Shown: positions 46,297-55,164 of the stretch, one piece after another | Layout of the letters: every line of letters starts with the position of its first letter | How positions within the stretch are numbered: the first letter of the stretch is position 1 | Assembly (NCBI GenBank): GCA_019918135.1 | Contig: WBZZ01005700.1 | Span: 1 to 64,000, forward strand | From: Paulinella micropora | Lineage: Eukaryota > Cercozoa > Imbricatea > Euglyphida > Paulinellidae | Length of the DNA: 64,000 nt | Direction of reading: 5' to 3' | The notes under the pieces: generated by a model | What the model saw: only the letters and a program-made list of their open reading frames with translations | The model's database searches: none | Told to the model about the DNA's origin: nothing | Made by a program: the position numbers and the translations under genes

Positions 46297-48622
46297 ATGA
46301 AAACCGGGAGCGAGTTCTGCTCCGCACCTGTCATGAGCAAGAAAGGAGGGGCAGGGGGGAAGAGGCCAGCGGATGAAGATGAAGAGAAGAAGGGGTACTT
46401 GAACAAGAAAGCCAAAACCATCGTGAATGAAGCGGCGGGTAGCCTCAGCGACGACGACGAGGAAGCCCCTGCTGACATCCTGGCGCCCACCTTCAAGGAG
46501 GGTGATGGTGACAGCCTAGAAGTAGGGTTTGCAGCGGACGGGAAACTCAGGCAGATTGTTCCATTCCGGTTCTTGTTTTATAGTAGAGTCTTATGCCATT
46601 TCATGACTAACACAGTGAGCGCCATGGTGGCAGAGGTAGAGATGGGCTTCGAAAGGAAGAGCAACAATTGCCTTGGATGCGCAAGACTACGGGCTGAGTT
46701 CGCAGCAGCAGTTGCGTCGGCGATCGAGGGAGAGACGAAAACGTGCCTAACACATTTCGACTTACTCTGTAAGGCGGCCGAGGACGAGGAGGAGGTAAAG
46801 AGGCTACAAGGCCTGGCCAAAAAATGCCCAGAGTGCCTCGGCATACGACAAGGCGTAGCTATACGAGAGGTCTCCCGGGAGAAACAAACCAGGTGCCCCT
46901 CTTGCCGGGTACCATTCGAGGGGATCCTGGCGCTACGTATGGCAGGGTCTAACCGCGATCGCGCGGTTCTGGAATACGTGGAGAAAAATGCTGAAAAAGA
47001 GGAAGACAGAGAAACGGCGCGGCGTAAGCTACGGCTCTGGGATTTCATCAGGGACACCGCCGAGAAGTGGTGGAAAGCCTTGAACAAGGAAGAAACCAAG
47101 TCGCGTTCAGCGACACGGGCAAGCGCCGCTTCGTCGTCGTCGACTGCTGCGTCGCCGGCCACTGCTGCGTCGCCGGCCACTGCTGCGTCGCCGGCTACTG
47201 CGTCGCCGGCTACTGGACCGCCGGCTACTGCGTTATCGTCGAGTTCTTCGTCGTCGTCGAGTTCTTCGTCGCCGTCGTACCGAGAGACTGTATGGGACAG
47301 ACCAGCTGAGCAAGCAATGGAGCACCCTGACAAGGGGTTGGGTGCAATCAAGAAAGTCACCCTAGCCATACGAGGCGGCGGTCAAGGGGTCGTACGTGAC
47401 CTGGGCCCGGACAGCTTCGTGGTCCTAAAAGATATAGACCCCGATCATTTCGGGATGGCTGTCGAGTATATCTTCCACCGCGATGCAGAGGACAGGAGGA
47501 AGCGACTGGAGGAGGGCAAGGGGCCCGGGGCGCCTCGGATTCCGCAACCGTTGCCGAACAACAATTTGAAGGGTGTACTGGATGACATCGACTACAAATT
47601 CCTGCGGCGTTGGCGCTTTGTAGGCAAGACCCCGGGTGAGCTATCAGTCGGCGACGTGCAGAGGCTGTACAAGGCGATGGAGGTACAACCCCCCCCCCCC
47701 CCCAGGGAGAGAGACCGAGACAGAGAGGGAGAGAGGGCGAGCGAGCGGTGGTGCTGTGCCAGAGCCTCGCCTGGCACGCGCAGACACACCCCGCACACAA
47801 GGGGGGGGGGGGAGAAGGGGCGGGCCTGCTAGTGTGTGTGCTTAGCCCCTCTTGAGCTTCCGTGTTTTGGCTTGGCAGAGCGTTCACTACCTGGGCCTAG
47901 ACGTGTTACAAGATCTACTCTCCGCTGCCCTGGCGAGCTTGCTTGTGGGTCTCCCCTCTCTCCCCCTGTTCTTCTCACCCTTGTAGCAGCCGCGCAACCC
48001 CCCCCCCCCCCGCGGCCTAGGCATGTGTGGAGGGACGCTGCCCACTCTCTTCTACTCGGGACCCCCTTGGGACCCCCTCGGGACCCCCTTGGGACCTGGT
48101 GGTTGTCTCGTGCAGTGACCGATGTTTTGGCCGTACGTGTGCCTGTGTGCAGGGAAGACCGTGCTGCAGATGAGGGAAGCTCTGGGCATTGCAGAGGTCG
48201 ACCCCCTGTTCGATTGGGACATGCACGGTAATGTCTTTGGCGACATCGTGGAGCACGGGTACGAGGAAGGTAAAGCCCCCTGGGTGCATCCGCGCGAAGA
48301 GGTCGCTGCCTGGCCGTATCCTTCCGAGGCGCCGTCTTCGTCTTCCTCTAGTGCCAGGGGCGGGGCAGCTTCTTCTTCGTCCAGCGCTTCATCTTCATCC
48401 GGCGCGCCCGTCAGGTTCCACGGTGCTTCTTCCTCGAGCGCTCCCAGCGGGCTACAACAGGGTGCTGCACGCGGCAGTTCCTCCTCCAGCGCCTCTTCTT
48501 CCTCGAACGTTCCTCCTGGCGAGCAACGCGCTCAGCGCACCGAACGCAAACAAAGAGGCAAGGCGGAGAGGAAGAACCCAGAGGAGCCTATGAGCGATAC
48601 TGACGACGACGACGACGTATAA
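46297..48622 (+). CDS. Spliced RING-like/BTB-like protein with Ser-rich tail
   Basis: Three exons are inferred: 46,297-47,682, 47,879-47,948 and 48,153-48,622, with GT-AG introns of 196 and 204 bp and matching phases, giving about 641 residues. An in-frame second ATG (MSKKGGAGG) lies at residue 13. Residues 15-60 are basic and acidic, like a nuclear signal. Cys pairs at about 125-210 end in CPSCRVPF, a RING-like second half. A Ser/Ala/Pro linker follows. About 350-485 resembles BTB (VVRDLGPDSFVV, DPDHFGMAVEYIF, then HYLGLDVLQDLL across intron 1). The tail is Ser-rich and ends in acidic DTDDDDDV. BTB proteins usually recruit cullin-3. GC content is moderate and the frame is intact. Confidence 0.65.
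47683..47878 (+). other. Intron 1 of the RING-like/BTB-like gene
   Basis: It begins GTACAACC after codon GAG and ends TTGGCTTGGCAG, phase 0. It contains a C run, a GA-rich tract and a G run. Splicing joins KAME to SVHYLGLDV, which restores a BTB-like final helix. Confidence 0.65.
47949..48152 (+). other. Intron 2 of the RING-like/BTB-like gene
   Basis: It begins GTCTCCCC and ends GTGTGCAG, phase 1. It holds the GGGACCCCCTT tandem repeat near 48,058-48,096. An alternative donor four bases upstream (GTGGGT) would break the phase. Confidence 0.5.
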
Positions 48623-49111
48623 TACTGTGGACACGCTGGTCTGGGCTTTCGGCCCAGCCGCCAAGCCCGGGAGTCGCCGGGTAGGGAGGCCAGAGGTCGC
48701 TGGTCCCCCCCTCCCCCCCGTTCCACGCGCCTGTCTGGTGCGCAGCCGAGAGTTAGCATTCATTAATTAAAAACCGCGCCGGCCAACCAGCTACCCAGCA
48801 AATGTTTCTGGCCTGCACCGGTTGCGCGCCGGGAGGGCCCGGGCAGCGCACGGAACAACAGCGTGCAACAGCGGGCCTCGTCGTCGTCACACGGCCAGTG
48901 CCAGAGCGCGCGAGGGGGGGACGCTGGCTTCCAGCCAGGCCCCGAGATTGGGAGCCCCCGCCGGCGGACCCCCCGGGGACCCCGCGGGGACCCCCCGGGG
49001 AGAGGGCAGCCCCCCCCCCCCCCCCCCCCGGAGTTACCGCTACTCTTGCCCCCGGCACCCCGCACACTCACCCGGCCGGCTCCCGACCCGGGGCTTCAGG
49101 GCACGCTCATC
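48623..49111. other. Convergent spacer with palindromic GGGGACCCC repeats
   Basis: It holds an ATTAAA-type signal for the plus gene (ATTAATTAAAAACC near 48,763) and a tandem near-palindromic tract (CCCCGGGGACCCCGCGGGG) at about 48,965-49,005, followed by a long C run. No gene was seen. Minus-strand frames here are low-complexity Gly/Arg. Confidence 0.45.
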
Positions 49112-50872
49112 TCACCTCTCCTTGGCCATCAGCCTGTTTTGCTTTTTAATAAAGGCCAACCTCTGCTCCACAGCCTTCCTGTCCACCGCGAGGGCGGCCC
49201 CTGTGCCCGGCCGAGAGCTAGCAGCACTCGCGCGCCAGCTGCTCCTCGGCCTCGAGCTCATCTGGCGAAAGTTCAATGACCGAGGGTCCACTGGAGCTGG
49301 CGCTGGACAGCAGCAGCGGGTACGCGGGCCGCGGCCCCTCCCAGACACCCACGTCTACCCGCCCCTTCTTGTATCCCGGCACACCCGTGCTAGCGGGCAG
49401 CAGCGAGCCACCCCGGCGGTTCTTCATGGAAGTGTCGAACACGAAGACCTCCTCGGGCTGCATGCGCGTATTGAACATACCGCTGGCCTCCTTGTGGAAC
49501 GTGAAGCGGACGTAGGCCTTGAGGGAGGCGACCGTCCCGGGCGCGACGATGGCGCGCGCCACCTGCTCGTCGACGGGAAACTGGTTGTCGTCCCGCATAT
49601 TCCTCACCGCGATCCTGGTGTAGCCCGAGTTCTTGAATCACAGGTTGATGGCGAACTTGGTTTGCGAGCGGAGCGTCAGGCGCGGCTTGCCGTTGGGCCC
49701 CAGCGCGATAGGGTCGGGCAGGTAGTAGGTGCCGCCGCTGTTGCTGTACTTGTGGAAGCTGCCCTGCAGCTGCGCCTCGTCCGTCTCGTTGGCCTCCAGG
49801 TCCTTCATCCGCACCAGGTCCTCCCGCAGCAGGTCGTACGTCTCGGGCTCGAACGTCCCGTCCGCCCGGAGGTTCTTGCCCCCCCGCGTCCTGTTGAGCT
49901 CCGTGAGGCGGCGGAACAGGTACGGCATGGCCTGGCGCGCCAGGGGAGCGTACTTGGGCTCTTGTAGCAGCCGCACCGGCAGCGCCATGCGCAGGAACTC
50001 GAGGTACAGCGTGAACAAGACCTGCAGCGGGTTGACCTGGTAGCTCTCGCCCAGGGGAGTGCACGACACCACCAGGGGGACGTCGTCCTCCGCGCCGTCT
50101 CCCTGCACGATGATGGGCGTCGCCTCCGAGCTGAGCCCGATCACGCGCATGATGCAGTCCCGCTTGCGGCAGTGCTCTTCTGGGTTGGTGGCGTACCGGT
50201 GGAAGAAGTGCTTGTCCATGCCGTACGTGCCCTGCGCGTCTTCGCCCAGCTGTCGGAGCTCGCCGGCGTCCTTGACGGCCGTGGACTCCCACACGCAGAC
50301 CTCGCTGAGCACGCCCGGCGGCGTCAGGAAGCCGCGGCGCCCAAAGGCCCCGCGCCGGCCGTGGTAAATCATCTGCACCGTATCCACTTCCTTGCCGAGC
50401 TTGCGGTCCAGCTGCCTCTTCGTCGAGAGGTTGGTCACGCCCCGTGGCTCCAGAAAGCGCTCGAACACCACTTGCTGCCTCGCCGGGGGTCCGGGCACCT
50501 CTACGACGCGGCACAGCCAGTCACGCAGGTAGTCGGTATCCAAAGATTCGTACGCGGGGTTGTTGGCATAGAAGAAGAAGCAGTCGGGGTCACCAAACTG
50601 CGCCTGGAGCTCGCGGGGCAGGTCGGCCACGGACACTAGGTCTCCACCACGGGATTGAAGCTGCGACGGAAGACTTCGTGGCGGGTATAGTAGTTGAACT
50701 CCAACAGCGCGCGCTGGCCGTCCCGCGCTTGCTGTTGCTGCGCCACGCCGGCCGACAGCGAGTCTAGGTCAGGCAGGGCCGCGTCCTTGGCGGTCTTGGC
50801 CTTCTTCGCGGGCGGACTAGTCGTGGCTGCCTCGGTAGCGGCTCGACTGCTGCCTTTGCTGCTCTTGGGCAT
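49112..50872 (-). pseudogene. Large orphan protein locus, about 550-590 codons
   Basis: ATG gives MPKSSKGSSRAATEAATTSP, then a Lys-rich PPAKKAKTAKD that could be a nuclear signal. The main body (ALLEFNYYTRHEVFRR, DPDCFFFYANNPAYESLDTD, FLEPRGVTNLSTKRQLDRKL, PRLTLRSQTKFAINL, ASLKAYVRFTFHKEASGMF) is a compact alpha/beta-looking sequence rich in Tyr, Phe, Arg and Asp, with no signal peptide or membrane segment. The end is acidic, then a Lys/Gln helix (VEQRLAFIKKQNRLMAKER) in another frame that may be a further exon. I do not recognise the family. Nuclear role or structural protein are both guesses. Two or three interruptions. Divergent from the gene at 51,427. Confidence 0.55.
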
Positions 50873-51426
50873 ACTCTCGGCCGTAGTCACGTCTCGTCCC
50901 GAGGGTGAATTGTGAGAGCTACGCCCGCGGCCGGCCTGCGCCCGACGACCGCGGGGGCGCCCGCGCACCGGGCGCACCGCGGGGGCAGGCCGGCCGCGGG
51001 GCCGCGTGCGCCCGAGGGGGGGGGCACGACGCACGAGGGGGGGGGGGGGGGAGAGAGCGCCGCCCCCCTCCCCTCCCCCGGGCCGCGCCCCCCGCCCCCT
51101 TACCGCGCCGCCCCCTTACCGCCCCGCCCTCTTACCGCCCCGCTCCCACGCTGCCCCCCTCCCTCCCGCCCCCTGCCCCGGCCTCGCCCGCCGGACCGCC
51201 CCTCCCTACCGCCCCGCTCCCGCGCTGCATTTCTGCGCCCCAGCGGTCGTCGCAGATCGCCCAGCGTCGCGCGGGTAGCAGTCGGGGGTGGGGGGGGGGG
51301 GGGGGGGGACGCGTGGGGAGAGGGGCGCGACGCAGGTAGCGGGGGGGGGGGGCGGTTGGGCGGGCGAGGGCCACGAAGGCGCCGTGAACGTGCTCTCTGG
51401 CTTGCAGGGGTACAGCTAGCGGTGCC
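50873..51426. promoter_or_regulatory. Divergent C/G-run spacer
   Basis: Repeated CTTACCGCGCCGCCCC and CTCTTACCGCCCCGC units (51,095-51,215) lie with long G runs (51,285-51,360). A splice-acceptor-like CTCTCTGGCTTGCAG lies just before the next start, so the plus-strand gene may have a 5' UTR intron. Confidence 0.4.
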
Positions 51427-51879
51427 ATGGCCGAGGGAGGTGAAGCGACTAAGGGTGGCGGAGCGCCGACTACGACCGCGCCCAAGAGAAAGCGCGACGA
51501 GCGAGTGCCCATGTTTGCCCTGGTGCGGCGTGGAGACGTGCAGGTCTCGAACCCGGCGTGGTGCGCACAGCGCCATGCGTGCATTAGCTACTTCAATGAG
51601 TGCGCACTGACCGAGGAGGCGCTGGCCGGACTGCTTGAAGCCATGAACAGTGCAGAGACGCTGATAGAGCTCCGGGCCGCCAGCCTACAGCTAGCCAAGG
51701 TCCTGGTCGGGGCCCGCGCCTTAGCTCTGGCCGCGTTGCAAAGGCTGCAAGAAACCAGAAAGTCGGGCTGCCAGACGTGCGCATGGCAAAAGTGCGCTGG
51801 CCCGCTGTGCCAAGAGCTCCTGCCGGCGGACGGTGGTTGCGCCTGTGGTTTCTCCCTTCGTAAGGAACACCAAGCCTGA
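51427..51879 (+). CDS. Small Cys-rich orphan protein
   Basis: An intact 150-codon frame from ATG (MAEGGEATKGGG) in a CCATGG context. The N-terminus is Thr/Lys-rich with a basic KRKRDER that could be a nuclear signal. The middle is helical (LTEEALAGLLEAMNSAETLI, LRAASLQLAKVLVGARALAL). The C-terminal 40 residues have seven cysteines in pairs (CQTCAWQKCAGPLC, CACGF) that could bind zinc. Moderately GC-rich. AATAAA lies 15 bp after the stop and overlaps a SINE-like relic. I do not recognise the family. Confidence 0.65.
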   Translation: MAEGGEATKGGGAPTTTAPKRKRDERVPMFALVRRGDVQVSNPAWCAQRHACISYFNECALTEEALAGLLEAMNSAETLIELRAASLQLAKVLVGARALALAALQRLQETRKSGCQTCAWQKCAGPLCQELLPADGGCACGFSLRKEHQA

Positions 51880-51893
51880 GGTGCGGTGCCACT

Positions 51894-51899
51894 AATAAA
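51894..51899 (+). terminator. Polyadenylation signal (Cys-rich orphan)
   Basis: CACTAATAAACTGG, 15 bp after the TGA stop. It directly abuts a tRNA-head relic. Confidence 0.6.
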
Positions 51900-51919
51900 C
51901 TGGGCTACCGCGGTGCCAC
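51898..51919 (-). repeat. Relic of a SINE tRNA-like head
   Basis: ACTGGGCTACCGCGGTGCCA matches the 5' head end of the SINE subfamily 2 copies (ACTGGGCTATCGCGGTGCCA) at all but one base. Twenty bases are few, so chance is not excluded. Confidence 0.4.
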
Positions 51920-52367
51920 AATGTTCCACACGCGTGTTCCTTCTTCCGGTGGGCTGGCCCATAGGAACTGCCGCTTGCACTTGCAACGGCCTACCGTGTT
52001 GTGTAATCACAGCCCAGGTTTCGAATTTGAGAGCCTCCGCACGTGCTTCCTCGGGGATTGTAATAGCCCCTAGTGTTTTCCCCCTCTCACCGGCTAAAAA
52101 AGAAAAAAAGAAAATTCCTTCTCCCCCTCTCTTCGGCTGTGTGCCAAATGTCCTGGTCAGGAGAATAGTCTGTGCTGGCGTTAAGTACCGGGAAACATAC
52201 TAGCGGCCGGAGGATGCTCTTCGCAGGTGGACTACCCCCCCCTTCCAAATAATCAGCAACACAAGAAAAAAAACGGCGCTATTACTAATAGCATTCTTTA
52301 TTTATGCCAACGGCAGAAAGCAGTGGTAGGTAATTCCTAGCCTTCTTATGCTAGACGGTCTTCGTCT
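51920..52367. other. Convergent spacer, moderate GC
   Basis: It holds the minus-strand polyadenylation signal near 52,297-52,302 (AATAAAGAATGC) for the next gene. The rest (51,930-52,260) shows no coding signal. Composition is much less GC-rich than the island average. Confidence 0.4.
52297..52302 (-). terminator. Polyadenylation signal (540-residue orphan)
   Basis: AATAAA on the minus strand in GCATAAATAAAGAATG, about 70 bp downstream of the TGA stop. Confidence 0.6.
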
Positions 52368-53990
52368 TCATAACAATCTTCCCTCCGTACTAGCACCAAC
52401 CTCTTCGCATTCTGTGAGGGCCAGACCACACCTGTTGTTTCTCAAGCGCATATAGTGAGCCTCCGTTTGCGTTGGCTGGCCGGGAATACCGCTTCTGACG
52501 TCGTCTAGGACAATATCAACAATCTGGCTCTTCTTGAAGAAGTCTGGATATTCCTTCGTATCACTTGCGATGAGTATGTACGGCGTACGGAGTGACTGGA
52601 ACTTCAACACCCTATCCTTGTGCTTCGCAGGATCAAAGTTAATATGATCAAGACATTCTGGCGGTATAACCCGAATAATCAGTTTCGGAAGCTTGCTGCC
52701 CGGCGGTTCCGACGTGATGGTGATCGTCCGTCCAGGTTGATCTGCACCTCCGCCGTCACAATATCGACCAACATCTGTTATTTCGACAGTGCACTCTGTG
52801 TCGGGCTGCCACTGCGCCGGGGGGCACAGCGTGATCTGGGACAAAAACATACTATCCCTGATCGCCAGTGTTGGCTTAACCATGCCTGGCGTCCAGGACC
52901 ACGCCACCGTCTGCAGCCCTTTCAGTCTTAGGTTTGTATCTTTTAGCACACTGCGAGGAAAGCAGCGGCCGACCTCGAAGTGTCTTTCTTGCGCGATCAA
53001 TTCTTGGGAGCTTCTGAGCTCTATTGTGGCCAACGCGGGGTATCTCTCGAGGCACTGGTCTAGAAAGCCTTGCCAACCGTATGCCGATTTTATCTCGACA
53101 TTAACCTCTGTTACTGTGAAACATGGCAGAGGGTTCAGGATGGGCAGCAGGGCGAGTAAACAAAACAGTTGCCTGTCCTCTTTGGATTCAGACAAGGGGG
53201 GCGGATAGTCTTCTTCGTCACAACTGATTGCAACTTCACAGGTCTGTTGCGTAGAAAACGACCGGGACATGCGCGACACGTATCCGGGGTGTAACGTGTG
53301 GCGGCCGTAGCACCACAGTCTTTGCTGCGCAGAGAACAGGATCTGCCCCGCGTCCTTTCCCGAGGGGAACTCAGGGTCTTCTGTGCCAAAGTCTTTGTTC
53401 AACTTCGCCCAGAGCAGCTTTTCAAGCTCCTCTGCCAAATCAGTAGCCTCCTCAGCGGGTCGCTCGCGGTCGTTAGGAAGTTGAGAATTTGGCAGCAGGT
53501 ACAGTGTACCATCGCGGCGAGGTCGCAGCAGCCACAGTGTACCACCATGGTGTGCACAGCCCTTTTGCAGATTGTAGACTATAGTGCTAAGCACGCGGTA
53601 CTTGGCTAGAACACTATCCGTAGACTGCTTCACATACGTGTCGGTGTAGTCGAAGAGTCTGCCGGGTGCCCGTGCAACAATTCCAGGCCCGTCGGCGGTC
53701 TGGCTTAGACCGACGACCGCCACTACTTCTAAGCCTGACGCTGCGTCGCGCTGTAACGTCTCGCCCATCAATCTTAGAGCAGCTCGGTCTACTCGGAGGG
53801 GGTTCTGTGTTTGCAAGTAGAGGTAAACAACGGTTCGCCTACCAAATGCAGTCTGCAGTTGGCAATGCTTGCCAGTGAAACAAGGTGCAAGCCGTTTTCG
53901 TTCATCGGGTGAGCAGTCCAGGCAATATATACATGTTTCAGTTGGTGAGTGTGCTGCTAGGTTCGCTCTCTTGGGGGACGTATCTGCCAT
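52368..53990 (-). CDS. Large intact orphan protein, 540 residues
   Basis: One uninterrupted frame from ATG (MADTSPKRANLAAHSP). Residues 15-45 have a Cys/His cluster (CIYCLDCSPDERKRLAPCFTG). The rest is a mixed alpha/beta sequence without signal peptide, membrane segment or low complexity, for example VVYLYLQTQ, LEVVAVVGLSQ, YLLPNSQLPNDRERP and IDVGRYCDGGGADQPGR-like turns near 400. The end is acidic. Codon use is near-balanced GC, strikingly unlike most of the island and closer to the flanking DNA, which suggests a different origin or age. I do not recognise the family. Divergent from the membrane-protein locus at 54,235. AATAAA about 70 bp past the stop. Confidence 0.7.
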   Translation of the reverse strand: MADTSPKRANLAAHSPTETCIYCLDCSPDERKRLAPCFTGKHCQLQTAFGRRTVVYLYLQTQNPLRVDRAALRLMGETLQRDAASGLEVVAVVGLSQTADGPGIVARAPGRLFDYTDTYVKQSTDSVLAKYRVLSTIVYNLQKGCAHHGGTLWLLRPRRDGTLYLLPNSQLPNDRERPAEEATDLAEELEKLLWAKLNKDFGTEDPEFPSGKDAGQILFSAQQRLWCYGRHTLHPGYVSRMSRSFSTQQTCEVAISCDEEDYPPPLSESKEDRQLFCLLALLPILNPLPCFTVTEVNVEIKSAYGWQGFLDQCLERYPALATIELRSSQELIAQERHFEVGRCFPRSVLKDTNLRLKGLQTVAWSWTPGMVKPTLAIRDSMFLSQITLCPPAQWQPDTECTVEITDVGRYCDGGGADQPGRTITITSEPPGSKLPKLIIRVIPPECLDHINFDPAKHKDRVLKFQSLRTPYILIASDTKEYPDFFKKSQIVDIVLDDVRSGIPGQPTQTEAHYMRLRNNRCGLALTECEEVGASTEGRLL

Positions 53991-54234
53991 AGCCCTCCCC
54001 TTAAGAGTTCAGTTTTAGGGTAAGCAAACCGGTGGTTGTTCTACCTCCTGCGAGCCAGGCCGCGTGCCAGGGAGGGAGAAGGGGAGGGAGAAGGGGAGGG
54101 GCGGCGGCCTCCCCTCTCCCCCCCCGCAGCTCCCCCGAAGGGGGGTTTCTCTTCCTTCTTCCCTCCCTCCTCGGGCCACAGGCCCCTGCCCGGCAGGCGC
54201 CCGTCCGCCCGCGCTGGGTAAACCCAAACAGAGG
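53991..54234. promoter_or_regulatory. Divergent spacer with GGGAGAAGG repeats
   Basis: The 244-bp spacer contains GGGAGGGAGAAGGGGAGGG units near 54,070-54,105 and C runs. Shared promoter inferred from position. Confidence 0.35.
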
Positions 54235-55164
54235 ATGGTGTCGGGAGCCCCGCATAATCCGAGCGAGCCTCATCCCGTGCCGGTGCCCATGGCCCCCTTC
54301 CAGGAGTGCCTAGTCCACAGCGCGCTGGTGTGGTCGGTGGCGACGCTGGTCCTCGGCTGCGTGTACGCGGCGCACCAACGGTCGCCGCGGCACGTGCGGG
54401 CCCTGGTGTACAAGCTCAGCGCCGGATGGTGGGCCCTGCAGTGCCTGGCGCATGCGTGCTGGCTGGCGGGCCAGCGCTGGCTGTGTGTGGACCTGGCCTT
54501 CGGGGCCGGCCGGGGGGGCGCCTGGCCCGCGGGCGAGATCGGGCGCACGTACGCCTTGCTGCTGGGCGGCTGGGCCTACACGCGCCTGGGCGCCTGCCTG
54601 CTGCAGTCGTACCTGCTGCAGCTGGGTTGCGTGTACCGCCAGCCACTGCCCGCCTGGCTGCTCGGTTGGCACCCGGCGGTGCCGGTGTTGGGCGTGGGCG
54701 CGCTGGCGTTGGGCACGGTGCTGGCCGCGGTGTCCAGCCTGCCCGGCGCGGCGGCGTGGGTCCTGGTCGTAGATGCGGTCGACCTGTGGGTGTGGCTGGC
54801 CCAGCTGCTGGCGTACGTGACGGGCGTGCAACACTGCCCGTGGCGCGTGCGCGTGTCCTGGGTCTGCAACCTGAGCAAATCGCTGCTGCTGGTGCTCGCC
54901 CCCCTGGCGCACAGCCCCGAGGTCCAGGAGGAGCTGGCCTACGTGTCCCTGACCAGCCGGCTGCTGAGCCTGGCCGCGCTGGCCTGGGTGGTGGCGCACC
55001 TAGTGCCGGCCGCGCTGTGTGCGTCGCAGCCGGGCAAGCACGAGGCCGCGCGCTGCGAGGATACGATCCAGGCGGAGGGGGCCACGCGGCTGCAGCTGTC
55101 CGAGGTGCAGCGTGGCAGCGACTGGGAGAAGCTCCTGGCCGAGTTCCTGCAGCGGGCGGCATAA
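54235..55164 (+). CDS. Seven-pass-like membrane protein
   Basis: ATG at 54,235 (MVSGAPHNPSEP) or 54,289 (MAPFQECLVH, CCCATGG context). Six or seven hydrophobic segments follow, for example ALVWSVATLVLGCVYAA, LVYKLSAGWWALQCLAHACW, YALLLGGWAYTRLGACLL, VLGVGALALGTVLAAVSSL and LLSLAALAWVVAHLVPAALC. A soluble end (EDTIQAEGATRLQLSEVQRG) resembles the juxtamembrane segment of a receptor. No family signature was recognised. The sequence just after this frame continues with the same codon bias into the next locus, so both may have been one longer protein. Confidence 0.6.
   Translation: MVSGAPHNPSEPHPVPVPMAPFQECLVHSALVWSVATLVLGCVYAAHQRSPRHVRALVYKLSAGWWALQCLAHACWLAGQRWLCVDLAFGAGRGGAWPAGEIGRTYALLLGGWAYTRLGACLLQSYLLQLGCVYRQPLPAWLLGWHPAVPVLGVGALALGTVLAAVSSLPGAAAWVLVVDAVDLWVWLAQLLAYVTGVQHCPWRVRVSWVCNLSKSLLLVLAPLAHSPEVQEELAYVSLTSRLLSLAALAWVVAHLVPAALCASQPGKHEAARCEDTIQAEGATRLQLSEVQRGSDWEKLLAEFLQRAA

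Noticed and set aside
49638-50636. Assignment of the 49,112-50,872 locus to a known viral structural family
   Set aside because: Its length and position invite it, but I cannot point to any diagnostic motif, so it is left as an orphan.
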